Below are positions 1-11,407 of a stretch of 64,000 nucleotides of DNA, piece by piece. The stretch's first letter is position 1; every line of letters starts with the position of its first letter. Made by a program: the position numbers and the translations under genes. Under the pieces are notes generated by a model. That model was given only the letters and a program-made list of their open reading frames with translations. It had not been told where the DNA came from and made no database searches. The stretch comes from Sesamum alatum. Lineage: Eukaryota > Streptophyta > Magnoliopsida > Lamiales > Pedaliaceae. The stretch is taken from assembly GCA_034509735.1 (NCBI GenBank), contig JACGWO010000002.1, forward strand, positions 49,225,115 to 49,289,114, read 5' to 3'.

Positions 1-283
1 CGTGGCTATTTTTAGCCACATCAGTAAGTATTTTTTTTTCCTAAATTTACTCTAGCTATCATGTTGAAAAATATTAACCAATAGCAGAAAAAGCCCCAAT
101 TTTAATCCATCACGTAAGGGGCATGTGCCACTTTCCGGCGAGATTGTAAAAATCTGGTGACCAGAGGACCAAATTCGTGAAAATTAAAAAAATAGAGGAC
201 CATTTTGTTACCCTAGATACTTAAAGGATTAAAATGATAGGAACTTATAACTATAGAACGAAAATTGCAATTAACCCAAAAAA
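1..283. repeat. MITE copy, cut by the window edge
   Basis: Non-coding repeat. It matches the block at 58242-58578 in order (TTTAGTTGTC/ATGTTG-like start, CCAATAG, CATCACGT, a run ending in GGACCATTTT, then ACTTAAGGATTAAAATG). The left end lies outside the window. The GGACC-rich right end is typical of the MULE-type MITEs seen elsewhere here. Confidence 0.6.
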
Positions 284-1499
284 CTATCAGAGACATATAA
301 CAAAAAGATCTACCAGACTATGCATGCACACCTCTAGTACTAAATTTATTTAATTCAATATTGATATTAGAGATGGAACGGAGACATTAGTTTAATAATA
401 TTTTAAGAAAAAAAATATATTTTGTCTGTAGATCCGTCTCTATTTTATTAAAAATAAGAGATGGATATTTTGGCCTCTCTAATTCTTTGGTACTTATACC
501 TTGTTTTCTTGTAGTGTCAAGACATCATTGTTCTTATTTTATTTGCTGATATTGAGAAGAAAATTATTTGTCTATATGAGGTACGTGGTGAACCGGCAAC
601 AATTCCCAGAAAATGTTGCTATAATCATTTAATTGTCGTTTATATTATTCACTATCGTAAGGACATCGAGAAAAACATGAAAAAAGTATCATACAAAAAT
701 AAGTATAAAACAAATGTAGTACACAAGGACCAGTGAGGTATGAATTTATCTTTAATGGGTATCATCGAGGTGGTAATTCAGACAAGTCACTAGAAGAAAT
801 ATTTTTTCTTATAATTATTAGATAAAAGCAAAGATTATGAGAAATTAATACTAATTAACAACGACAGTGCTCATGTAGTAATGATTAATTCAATTTAAAC
901 GTAATAATAGGAACCTATCTGGTATCACCTAATGAAAAAATAATTACTGTACTGATTGCCCCAATCAATAACTTAAAAAATATAGAAAAACATATTTATA
1001 TAAGTTGTGCCCAGTAAAAAAATAATTTGGCTACTGATTTAGTATGATTCGTATCATTTAACAAAACATATTTAAGGTGTATAATAAGAATTTTTCAAAA
1101 ACCCTTCAATGACTAAAAGATAAATAAATCATTATATTGGCTGTAGAAATTAACAGTGACTTTTAGCTCAATATATTTTTAGTGGTTTAAACTTAATATT
1201 AACAAATATTCATAGGCATTAAGAATTTGAGCTTCTTTATTGTTGAATTTGGAAAAACAATTATCTGTTTCTATATATCTATTTATAGATAATTGAAAAT
1301 TTGTAAACAATGCTGGATAGATTTTCTAAAGAAAGAAGTCATAAACTTCAAAAATAATATCCTCCAAAAATAAGATATTAATAGTTTATAATCTTTTTAA
1401 AAAGGTAAATAAGTTTTAATTTATTTTTAAAATTTTAACAAACTCTTCTAGAAAGGACCACTTCCAGGCTTCCAGCCAACTTCTTCAGATAGGAGAAGT
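284..1499. other. AT-rich intergenic DNA with CACTA termini
   Basis: No coding potential seen. A CACTA-type right end (TTTTCTTGTAGTG, ending at 516) and a left-end-like CACTAGAAGAAAT at about 785 mark decayed non-autonomous CACTA elements. The rest is AT-rich with no recognisable signal. Confidence 0.4.
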
Positions 1500-1539
1500 A
1501 TGAAATTCGATCCATTTGTTTTAATTTAAGGTTTTAAAT

Positions 1540-1830
1540 CCGTGTTTAAACCAACACAATTTCTTAACCTGTTTTACTTGGACAATCACGTCATTGTTCC
1601 CTATGTACTACATTGTTTTATTCTTATTTTAATTCGAAAAAACATGTTTGTATCATTTTGTCTTATGACAAGAAGTGCCAAATTGGATCACTTCCTCAGA
1701 TGCTCGTATTTTGAAATTAAATGATTATAGCAACATGAATGAAAATGTACACCACACTTCCTCGGACTCTTTGCCTCTTGATTACCTCTTATGCAATGCC
1801 CATATATATGCATTTAACTCGCTAGTTCTA
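1540..1830 (+). repeat. Recurring locus module, copy 1
   Basis: Non-coding block. Its order of landmarks recurs at many sites in this window: a GTCCC..TACTA..TTGTTTTAT segment, a TTTTGTC..ATGACAAG segment, GGA(C/T)CACTTCC, a CTCGTAT.TTGAAATTAAATGATTATA segment, then CCTCGGACTC. A 60-codon open frame here is chance. Confidence 0.55.
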
Positions 1831-1853
1831 TAATTATTCACATATATTTAGTT

Positions 1854-2168
1854 GGCTTTATTGTAATTTTGGTCTTACAATATTGGTGTTTGGCATTTCG
1901 GTCCTCTAAAAAATAGAACTTGCCATTTGATTCATTATTTTTATGAATTTCACGATTTGTGGACATATTTTGTAAGAAATTATCTAAAAATTGGCTAGAA
2001 AAACACATCTGCGAGTATTATGTGTCTTCAAATCTAGAATTTTCGTAGAAATGTGTCCTCAAATTGTGGAATCTACACAATTAATGGATCAAATTGTAAA
2101 TTTCATTTCTTAAAGACCAAGATGCCAAATACTTATAAATATTAGAGAATCAAAATTACAATATAGCC
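1854..2168. mobile_element. MULE-type MITE with 9-bp target duplication
   Basis: The ends are imperfect inverted repeats: GGCTTTATTGTAATTTTGGTC on the left against GGCTATATTGTAATTTTGATT read from the right. TATTTAGTT before and TGTTTAGTT after the element form a 9-bp target duplication with one mismatch, as expected for Mutator-like elements. Confidence 0.7.
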
Positions 2169-2333
2169 TGTTTAGTTTTCTTTTACCATGTAACCAATAT
2201 CATAGAGACCACCTGCAAATTTGAAATTAAAATCAATATTACTATATAATGTTAAGCTAATATAAAAAAAGAAAAATATCTATTTATTGTACCAATAAAA
2301 CATGATCTTTTTTTTGAAAACATAAACCAGTAT

Positions 2334-2357
2334 TATATATATATATATATATATAAT
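2334..2357. repeat. AT dinucleotide microsatellite
   Basis: Run of about a dozen TA/AT units, seen directly. Confidence 0.85.
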
Positions 2358-2372
2358 AAAAAGGAAGTAGAG

Positions 2373-2684
2373 TTAGACAAGCTTCATAGTTTTGTTACAG
2401 ATAGATGACACTGACCGATAAAAAAACCTATTACTATCCGCATTAACAAAAGGTAACAAAATTGGCGGACATTCGTCAAAAGAGTTGTCTTGCATGTGAT
2501 CTGCTCCAAGCTTAGCCAAAAAGTCCGCTGATCTATTCATCTCTCTGTAACAAAAGCTGATTGATGCTTTAGTGAAGTTAGTCAATATCCTCCAGCACTG
2601 ATGTTGGAAATTGGCCATGGTTTTGCTGATTGGTGCTTGCCTTCTCCTAAGACAATAGTAAACAGACGTGGAATCATAAAACAT
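2373..2684 (-). pseudogene. LINE-type RNase H domain relic
   Basis: The 103-residue frame resembles the C-terminal end of the RNase H domain found after reverse transcriptase in plant non-LTR retrotransposons. It has a CW..L.NFTKASISFCYREMN segment followed by R.ADFLAKLGA, the usual REXNXXADXLAKXG signature. Upstream reverse transcriptase sequence is missing and the frame begins abruptly, so this is a fragment. No flanking poly(A) tail or target duplication was recognised. A domesticated host RNase H-like protein is possible but unlikely at this length. Confidence 0.65.
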
Positions 2685-3049
2685 GATCTTTGTAATTATT
2701 AATCGTAAATAAATGCCCTACACAAATATAGAAGTTTCTGTTCTATAAAGAAAGTTCTATGTTAAGCAATATGATATTGTTGTTATCTTATGAACTAATA
2801 AGTATGCTGTACGTTTGTAGATTGTTGTAGTATATATACATATGGTATCTTTATTGCCTAAATTATCCAATAATAACTTGATGGAATCAGCCCTGAGCCG
2901 TTAAATTAGGATTTCTTATGTATTTTTTTCATCACTTGCATTGTAAAACATAACTATATTTAAACTATTTTTAGTTAATTATAGTTTATTTGTTTTGAAA
3001 ATAAGTAAGTGGCTTTGATTTTAAATTTAATAGAATATTAAAAAAGTGA
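2685..3049. other. AT-rich intergenic DNA, nothing recognised
   Basis: No open frame, repeat or motif that I can support. Confidence 0.4.
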
Positions 3050-4062
3050 AAATAAAAAATAAAAATATAGTAGAATTTTGGGATGGGTTTTGTGATGGCA
3101 TTTGTCAGAAATTCCTTGAGAATTTCATATAATGAATCAATCTTTTTGGGATGGATTTGCGAAGACAAAACCGACCAAAATGGAAAAATTAAATTAGAGA
3201 TGGATTTTACGACAAAAACCATCCCAAAAAGAATATTATACCTTCCGAAAGTATTTGGACGGCTTTACAATGGAAATCGTCCCAAAGTTTCCGACCACTT
3301 GGCTGTTGGAAACTCACGTCATAAATAATAGACATATTGTCGTTATAGTCATCGTAAAGTCCGTCCCAAAATGTAACATCAATTCATAAACAGTCCGTCC
3401 AACTTTTATCTGTAGCTCCATCAGAAGTCAAGCATTTACTTTTCCGGAACCTCGACGAAATTTCCGGCTACTAGCCCATGTTCATCGGAATTCTGTTGCA
3501 AAAATTCTTGACAGAAATTTTCAGCAATTCCATCGGAAATATTTTCGACTTCACTTTTTAAGGCGGCCTTGCGTCCGTCGTAATGCGTCGCTAATGCTAT
3601 AATGATTCAAAAAGTGACGACATGCTGTCAGAATTGCGGGTAAAATACCTTTTTGGTCCCATAAGATTAGGGCGTTATTTGTTTTAATACCACAACTTAG
3701 ATAGTTGGTTGTTTTAGTCTCATAAAATACGTTTTTCAATTTTTTTGGTTCAAAAAAGTAATGTGCAACTTAGGTAGATAGTTGTTTTAGTCCCATAAAA
3801 CACGTTTTTTTAATTTTTTTGGTCCCAAATGTAGGTGGTTGTTTTAGTTCCATAAAACACGTTTTTCAGTTTATTTGATCCCAAAATGTCATTTGTTGGG
3901 ACCAAAAAAACTAAAAAACGTATTCTATAGGACTAAAACAGCCACCTACCTAAATTATGATACCAAAATACATAATGTCCTAATCTTACTGGACCAAAAA
4001 AATATTTGGCCCCAGAATTGCCGTCGCAATTTCCATCTCTAAAAGGTCATTCTTTTGTAGTG
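3050..4062. mobile_element. Decayed CACTA-type element with nested MITE
   Basis: A CACTA right terminus (TTTTGTAGTG) ends at 4062. Inside are repeated sub-motifs (TTTCCG, CGTCCCAAA, TTTTGGGATGG), common in non-autonomous CACTA subterminal regions. The left terminus was not found, so the start is approximate. A complete MULE-type MITE (3638-4012) is inserted into it. Confidence 0.45.
3638..4012. mobile_element. MULE-type MITE family G, copy 1
   Basis: Inverted-repeat element. The left end GGGTAAAATACCTTTTTGGT mirrors the right end, which read inward is GGGCCAAATATTTTTTTGGT. The 9-bp target duplication CAGAATTGC is perfect (3629-3637 and 4013-4021). Arms carry ACAACTTAGATAG..GTTTTAG against CTAAAACAGCCACCTACC. 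A close copy lies at 13270-13641. Confidence 0.85.
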
Positions 4063-4119
4063 TTTGACATCTACAAAAATATAGACTTGACAAAATTAAC
4101 ATAATTTTGTTCTTTTAAC

Positions 4120-4275
4120 TTATAGAGTAATATTTTGGTCTCACATCTTTTTATTTTGCTATTTAGTCCTTTTGTGGCTTAAATGGTGAAATTAAAAAGA
4201 TGCAGTACCAAAATATCACCCTAGAAAGTTAAAGGACAAAAACGTCAAATGGCCTAAATTACAGGACCATATAAA
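4120..4275. repeat. Small inverted-repeat MITE remnant
   Basis: The left segment with ATATTTTGGTCTCACATCTTTTT is mirrored by the right segment AAAAAGATGCAGTACCAAAATAT. Ends are not sharply defined. Confidence 0.55.
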
Positions 4276-4289
4276 AAAAGATTTTTGTG

Positions 4290-4600
4290 CGAATTAATGC
4301 ACTATATTTTTTTTTTTTTATTTCATATAAATACTTGGTCATGTTTTCATCATTTTGTTATCCTTATGACAAGTAAGAAGAACCATGAAAAACTTGATGT
4401 CAATATTACTATTTATATATGTTCAGCTGAAAAAAACAAAAATAACTATTTATTGTACCACTACAACATGATCTTTATAACAATTGTAGATGCATGCCCT
4501 ACACAAACACACAATTGTTCTTTCCTAAAAACAAATTCCTGCTGTATACAACTGCAGAGTAATTATAGCTTGATGATTACACTTGATTAGGGGATAGATA
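4290..4600 (+). repeat. Recurring locus module, partial copy 2
   Basis: Contains the TTGGTCATGTTTTCATCATTTTGT..TATGACAAGTAAGAAGAACC order seen in other module copies. A 101-codon open frame here is AT-rich chance sequence. Confidence 0.45.
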
Positions 4601-5059
4601 TAATAAAAGTAATTTAATATAAAATATATTTCAGTTACAAGTTGAGAAAATAACTTACTTTTTCAGCGATGAAATTACACTTTCGATACCTCAAGATAGG
4701 GGTTTAACACTTTTAATTCTCTATTTCATACTATTTTCAAAATAGTCCTACAATTGAAAAAATTCGACAATTTAGTCCTATATTTATGGAATTTTCAAAA
4801 TGGTTTTAAAACTAAAAAAACTCGAGAAATTTAGTTTTCTGTCCTAATTTTTACCGAAACTTGAATATGAGACTAACCTTTACGATCAGACGGAATTTGC
4901 GGACGCATTTTGAGGATTCTATTCTGAAATCGAGAGCTGAAAGACTGAATGCCAAAACTAAATTTAAAATGTCATATATATCATGTCTTTTTCCACAAAT
5001 TAAAAAATATTCTACGTTCCGTTATCACAATTTCAAGTATAATGCAGCAGCAAAAAATG

Positions 5060-5285
5060 AGGATTTTTTATAGCAGCTATAAATTGATTGATTTCATCTC
5101 CGCGGCGGATTCTTACAAGATATGTTCACTAATGAATTAAAAACAGGTTACGACAATATGAGGTTTCCAGCTCCTGAGTTCATCAAGTATCCATGATTCT
5201 GTGCGTAATAGTCACAATCCATATTTACAATGCAAAAGAGTTATCATCAGACATACAATTCACATGATTGATCCGAAATAAATGT
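5060..5285 (+). promoter_or_regulatory. Relic of the chitinase upstream block
   Basis: In order it shares an ATTGATTTCATCTC segment, an ATATGTTCACTAATGAA segment, GTCACAATCCATAT and ACATACAATTCACATGATTG with the regions upstream of the two intact chitinases (49690-49905 and 58640-58850). The G-box position reads CACATG instead of CACGTG. No chitinase frame follows, so a gene copy may have been lost here. Confidence 0.5.
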
Positions 5286-5309
5286 TCGAATTATGCTCAA
5301 ATTTGAAGG

Positions 5310-6070
5310 GTTAGAACTTAACTTACAACATTAAATTAAAAATTAAAAAATTACAGTACCAAAAGTGTTGATAACCTATAATTACAGGAGTAAAAATGTA
5401 ATTTTGTCCATTTTTTAATTTTGATTTTAGGACAAAATTAGCCGAAATTCTCAAAGTTGGCCGAAAAGTGAAAATCATAATTCTGGCCTATTTTGTTCGC
5501 CCAAAAAGATGGAGGTCTTCCCCGACTAATATAGCAAGAAGGCAAACGATGGCTAGAGTGGCCTGAGGGCAGAGCAGATGCCGGTAAGTTCGGTTGTTAT
5601 ATCTCTTTTTTAATTAAAGATTTATTTAATCAATTGCTTGTATTTTTTTTTTAATTATTTCAAGAACTATTCTAGATGCTGCTTGAGAACCATGTAGCAT
5701 AGGAGCAGCTCTTAGCCTTGAGGTTGCATCGTCGGCACCCTTAGCCTTGTTGTAAGATTAAGATATTATTTGTTTTGATACCATAATTTAGGTAGGAATC
5801 TGTTTCAGTCCCATAAAACACGTTTTTAATTTTTTTTAGTCCCAACACATGACATTTTTTAAATCACCACGGATTCATTGCAAGTTTAGTTTCTAAGTAT
5901 TGGAAGTTTAGTTCGATATGAATCCATTTTGACAGATTTGTCTTGTACATAATTTTAAATTTGATGTTCAAGGCAAAAATGATTGGAAAAGTGCGTGTAA
6001 CATGTATATGATCAAAATTTATTTCAGTGTACTTTTGGACTATTTTAGCCAATTTTGGCCATTTTTGTCC
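5310..6070. other. Intergenic DNA with MITE fragments
   Basis: Holds a GGACAAAATT-bearing MITE remnant near 5340-5500. A truncated family-G MITE arm lies at about 5750-5860 (AAGATTAAGATATTATTTG, then TCCCATAAAACACG). No gene is supported. Confidence 0.45.
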
Positions 6071-6525
6071 ACACTACAAAAAAATGTGATCTGCATACAA
6101 ATACGGATAAATAAATTGGGATAAATTATTTACTATTTAGGATTATGTTTATGCTTAGGTTACTTACCTAGATATTTTAATTATTTGTTTACTTGTACGG
6201 ACAAATAGATTGATAGTCAATGTCATTTACTATTTTGCCAAAAAATAGGACAAATAGTCACATCAAGTCAATAATATTCCTAGCAACTCACTTTGTTCGT
6301 CTCTTTCTATTATGCGAGTTGAGGCATAGCTTTTCACCTACAGGTTCTTCAACACCATAGCTTTCATCCTGCATTTTCTTCTGCTCGCCTTTGGTATCAT
6401 ATTTCTTGTGACAACTCCAAGTATTCTTGGCCTAAAAAAAAAAAAAGCATTCAGAAACGGAGTAAGTTTTATCAGCAAATAATATTCATGGTGTCACATT
6501 GTGGATGACCGATTTACCATTGGAG
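6071..6525. other. CACTA-like end and unassigned DNA
   Basis: CACTACAAAAAAATGTGATC at 6066-6090 resembles a CACTA left terminus, but no partner end was found. The remainder shows no coding signal. Confidence 0.3.
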
Positions 6526-7621
6526 GTAGGGCTGTCGATAGGTAGGGTCTTACCCTATCCAAATTCATGCCCAATAGAGACCCATACTATTAAATAATAC
6601 TGATACTCTACCCAATTTCCTTAAGACCCAATGGGTCTCTAGACTCAATGCCATTGTTTTGGACATAGTGTTTTGGGTCCGGGTAGGGTCTAGACCCGAT
6701 AAATTTTTCTCCTTTTTTTCTTCTTATTGTTGGATACTATTTGATAGTTTTATTTAAGACAAGATAATTAAAAAAGAAATAAATTTTAATTAAAGCAAAG
6801 AGAATAAAGTATATTAAATACATATTCAACACAAATTTAATTAGATTAAAATCACCAAAGTAAGACGAAATAGATTAATTATTTATATTTAAAGATTATA
6901 ATAAATGATTATAAAAAATATAAAGTTGTGCTTTTGAATTAGTAAAAAGTTACTATATCGTTCACTATATATATATTTGATTTATCGATAAATTTTTAAT
7001 TTTTTTTTTTTTACATAGAATTTATCAATAGATTCAACATTACTGAAATCAATTCACAAATAATTCCTTTTCGATAGAGTTTTTTTTAAAGAATATATCA
7101 TTTATTATTATAAAAATAATCTAATGAAAATACTAAATTTACATATTTAATAGCAATCGAATTTAATATTATAAAGTTTTGAGCTTCAATTTTATTACTT
7201 CAATCAAACATTATTGCCTATCAAGATGTTGAAAAATATACCTAGCATAATTAATATATTTATATAACTAATTATTCAATTATTTATTATTAAATATACA
7301 TGGTTAGAGTTACATGATAAACATTTTTATGATGTCTTAAGCATTCTAGATTTGTTTACTTGAAGTTAGATAGATTGATAAATAATAATCCAATTAATTT
7401 TTTTATAAAAAAAACAGAAATATTTTTTTGAGTCCAAATTGAGTACATAGACCCATGGGTCTTGATAGGTAGAGACCCTACCTAGACTCAATATATATAT
7501 ATATATTTTTAATAGATCTGGGTCTGAGTTGGGATTTAATTATATTCATTGGATCTAAATATGGGTCTTTAAATTAATCTAGGGGCCTGAATAGGATCTT
7601 AACCTACCCACTTACACCCCC
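6526..7621. mobile_element. hAT-like non-autonomous element, ~1.1 kb
   Basis: The left end GTAGGGCTGTCGATAGGTAG mirrors the right end, which read inward is GGGGGTGTAAGTGGGTAGG. Flanks CATTGGAG and ACTTGGAG agree at 6 of 8 positions, a possible old 8-bp duplication. The interior is AT-rich with repeated GGGTCT/AGACCC words near both ends. A decayed relative lies at about 40108-41250. No transposase frame. Confidence 0.6.
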
Positions 7622-7730
7622 ACTTGGAGTTACAATTACACAAATGACGAGAGAATACTTGTTTCCAACTTTCCGGACCAAGAAGACGATGAAACTGAGG
7701 TTGAAAGAGGCGAGTAGTCAAAATTTGATA

Positions 7731-8559
7731 GGGTTAATTACACTTAGCTCCCCTATTACTATGGAAATATACAAATTCTCCCTTCTTAGTATGAAAATTA
7801 CATAAACTTTCCTTCTAAATATACCCACCTTACAAATTGCCCCTTCCATATTAGTCAACTTAATGGATTTCGTTGATGTCATAAAAAAAAATTGGTCTAA
7901 ACTTCCTATAATACCCTCGACCTGAATAACTCTATTTTCTATGATTTAAATACTCTTATGGGATAATTTGTTATTTTTAAAGTTAATAAGGGTGTATACT
8001 CGTAACTTTTAGTAAATTATTTTATAATATTTTTTAAATCAAATATTATGTATGTGTAGGTTGTGACATTAATTTCTACTCCTAACAATCATCCAAGCTT
8101 GCAATTTTTTTTTAAATTATATTATTTTAGAGCAAGTAATAAAATAGAGTTTATATTACTCAAATGCTAAAAATATTGAGGCAAATTTCATTATTTTAGC
8201 CAATTTTACTATGTTGAATTAAAATTTAAACAAGTCAATTTTAGTGTTTTTTAATTCTTAAAGTTCTATACGTTCTAATTCCTATAAAAATGAAGACATA
8301 CGTATATTTTAAAATTATTTGAAGAAAAACTTTTTTCCTTCTTTTCATTTCAAATAAAGAAAATAAAAAATACTTCTATTTTGTTAATTTTATTGAATTA
8401 TTTTCAATTTTATAAATGAGGGCAAAATAATCATTTAAGCACCTATTATTAAATTTAACTAACACATATTAGTTAGAGGGGGCAATTTATAATTTTTATA
8501 GTAAAAGAGGGGAATTTGTATATTTTCAAAGTAGTAGGGGAGGTGACTGTAATTAACCC
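7731..8559. mobile_element. MULE-type foldback element, 829 bp
   Basis: Terminal inverted repeats GGGTTAATTACACTTAGC.. and ..GTGACTGTAATTAACCC. Perfect 9-bp target duplication AATTTGATA (7722-7730 and 8560-8568). No coding capacity. Confidence 0.85.
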
Positions 8560-8568
8560 AATTTGATA

Positions 8569-10044
8569 TTGTGACATTCTTTATTGGGGGCAAAATGGGA
8601 ATGGAAAAAGAATCAATGTTGTGGTGGGCCAGTGGCGATTGTAATCACCACGCATTTCTGCCTGACTACTTAATGTCAAATTCCTCCTTTAATAACGGGT
8701 CAACCCACTTAGTGTCGGGCTATCCTTTTTGCTAATAAATACCAAATTAATAAAGACTATGCGGCATATCCTTAGTAAGAAATCCTGCGTAGTTTTTTTC
8801 CTAAGATTGTAGGGATATGAAAATATGGATTGAGAGATTTAATTTTATTAGTAGATTTTCAAACTCATGACAAATATTCCATCAATTAGAATTTTTGTAT
8901 TTTATTAAATTATTGAAAAATACCAAAACTGCAAGAGAGAGAAGAAAATAATTATTTTATAGGATTAAAATTAAAAACTTACTTTATGAAACATATCAAG
9001 AGAGTGGTGTAAGTTTAGAACAATGAATATTGAAAGATTAAAAAGTATATGGTTAAAATTGAAAATATAAATGATAGTGATGTAAGTTTGGGACAATGAA
9101 CGAGCTAGAATACTGTGTTTTTTAAATGATAGTTATAAGACAAATAATATTCTAAATGGATAAATTAGAATCCTCTTAAATTCGAATTTATTTAAGATAA
9201 ATACAAATTGAATGAGTATCCTGATCATTTTGAAGATAGAATTTTATATGGATAAGTACTGACTTTGACAATAAAATACTGTACAGATGATTTTGTAATA
9301 AATACAAATTAAATTCTTAATTTAAAACAAATGAGATTTTCTAACCAATGAAAATTTTAAAATTATTAATTAAAAAATTAAAACACACTGGAATAAGGTC
9401 TTTGGTCAATCATTATTTTGCTATAAATATATATATATATAGATAGATAGATACATTAAGTAAATCATATTACTACGAATTTTCAAAAAAGAAATCTAAA
9501 TTTTATTGACGTATATAGCATTTGCGATAATAAAATGTTATTGGATATTATTGTTGATATCCCAATACAATTAATGATCATATCGACAATATTATTAATA
9601 TTATTGGCAATAAATAATACTCAAAGAATAATATGTATACATCGATATAGGAGGTTAAAAGGCTCTAAAAATTTGATAAAATTATAAAATCAATTACAAA
9701 TAACATAAAATATTACTCATTGGGGACAAATACAATTTCAGTTCTGTAACTTAAAGGTTGGTATTTTTTGTCCTACGAGGATTAATTTTCATACTTTAGT
9801 CGCGTATTTCAAAATTTTAGTAATTTTAATCCTTTTATGTCGGAATCCCCAATTTAATTAGGTCATGTTCGGTCCATTTAACAAGAAAAAAGACTAAAAT
9901 TGCCAAAATTTTAAAATTATAGGATTAGATTGCAAAAATCAATTCATGCAAAACAAAAAGATGTCATCCCATAAATTACACAACAAAAATTGCATTTTTT
10001 CTCTAACCTATTTCAATATCAACAATAAAAGGAAAATCAAGAAT
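8569..10044. other. AT-rich intergenic DNA
   Basis: No gene. About 9720-9930 carries a MITE remnant (CAGTTCTGTAACTTAAAGG, CATACTTTAGTCGCG) of the family also seen at 30015-30250 and 33340-33735. A short AT/AGAT microsatellite lies at 9427-9450. Confidence 0.45.
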
Positions 10045-10320
10045 CATTTTTTTTTAAATGAAAGTGATGAATTATTATTAATTGAAAATAAATCGATTAC
10101 AATCAGTCATGTCAAATATCAATACCCAACAAAAGACAATTACAACAATCATACACTAATTAACAATATCACATAAATTTAAATATAAACAATACATATT
10201 ATTACAGTAGAAAGACAATACATATTATGAAATAGAACAACATCGCACACAATAGTAGAGTTCGAACACATAATCTCTAAGGTCATGGGGTCTCAATTTC
10301 ACCAACTAAACTAAGCCTGA
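10045..10320 (-). mobile_element. tRNA-derived SINE, minus orientation
   Basis: Read on the minus strand it starts TCAGGCTTAGTTTAGTTGGT (pol III A-box like). It continues through GACCCCATGACC and a B-box like GTGTTCGAACTC, and ends in an AATTAATAAT..AAAA tail. Related to the copies at 10445, 29731 and 35290. No clear target duplication. Confidence 0.65.
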
Positions 10321-10444
10321 TTGACAATCAACTCATTCACAAGTTATGTAAATTTCATTAAACAAAACCTTCACTGATCAATTTGAATTGTGACGATTGA
10401 GAATTCTGTCGTAAATATCTGTCACTAACATTTTCATAATAGTG

Positions 10445-10689
10445 GCCAATGATCTCTTGGCCTAGGGTCATGGATTCAAATCCCCATCAATACGTGGAAT
10501 GATAGTTTACTGTATAATAAGATTATTTGCATACTGATATAGTAAGGTGTTGTTGCGAATTCATTTATGTAATATTGTTGATCAATGTATAATTGTTGTA
10601 ACTGCTTCTATTAGAGATTGATAGTGGACAGGGCTGATTGTAAACCAATTTAATTCAATTAATAATATTTATCACTTTCACCTAAAAAA
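10445..10689 (+). mobile_element. tRNA-derived SINE with long target duplication
   Basis: Flanked by a perfect 18-bp target duplication AACATTTTCATAATAGTG (10427-10444 and 10690-10707). The body has a B-box like GGATTCAAATCC and the family tail (ACTGTATAATA, GTTGTAAC, ..TTCAATTAATAAT..), and ends in a short A-run. The A-box region appears shortened. Confidence 0.85.
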
Positions 10690-10744
10690 AACATTTTCAT
10701 AATAGTGAAATTCCACAGCAGTGTATAGTCTGCAATCATATTTA

Positions 10745-10862
10745 TTCGCCGTACGTATTCCTATCAGAAAAAGAAAGTAGAATTTATTCATCGTATTCCT
10801 ATCTAAAACTAAAGTAGAATTTATTCATCGTATTCGTATCCAAAAAAAGTAGAATTTATTCT
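10745..10862. repeat. Three-copy tandem repeat, ~40 bp unit
   Basis: AAAGTAGAATTTATTC followed by a CGTATTC(C/G)TATC-type segment occurs three times in succession. The last unit is incomplete. Confidence 0.75.
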
Positions 10863-10899
10863 AGTTGAAAAACCAATCCACTTTAATTGCTAACTTAAT

Positions 10900-11030
10900 G
10901 GTCTATGTGTACTATATCAATATTTTGTACCTATTTCTTTTCTTCCGGTAAAAAATTATCACGTTTTCATCAGTTTGTCTTTATAAGAAATAGTTAGACT
11001 TACATTTATAACTATCTTATATTATTTTCA
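10900..11030 (+). repeat. Recurring locus module, partial copy 3
   Basis: TGTGTACTATATC..TTTTGTACCTATTT, then CACGTTTTCATCAGTTTGTC and TATAAGAAATAG, match the module order. Confidence 0.4.
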
Positions 11031-11248
11031 AGTTAGATAATTACATTTATATTCTTTATCATGAACAGTAGGATCTTAATTGATTAAAATTAACAATCAA
11101 GATTTTCTCTGTAAATTAATAATTTCTAAGCTATTTATATACAAATAAATAAATATATCCAAAAGATTATATAATACTAAATATTTATATAAAGTAAATA
11201 AATTTATATTTCAAATTAAATATAAAATATAAAAAGAATTAAAAACAT

Positions 11249-11361
11249 GACCCCCTCCTCCCCCTTCCCCCTCCACTGCCGCCCCCTCAAATCCCCCTTC
11301 CGGCCCCCTTCTCCTCCCACTACCCCGTCACAACACCCCCGCCTCCCCTTCCTTCCCCATT
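11249..11361. repeat. C-rich polypyrimidine island
   Basis: About 110 bases that are overwhelmingly C and T on the + strand, with many runs of three to six C, set in very AT-rich DNA. No frame or known gene is recognised. Confidence 0.8.
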
Positions 11362-11407
11362 TTGATCAAAGACAAAATGGATCATAGTTTTGTTAAGTTA
11401 AATATGA

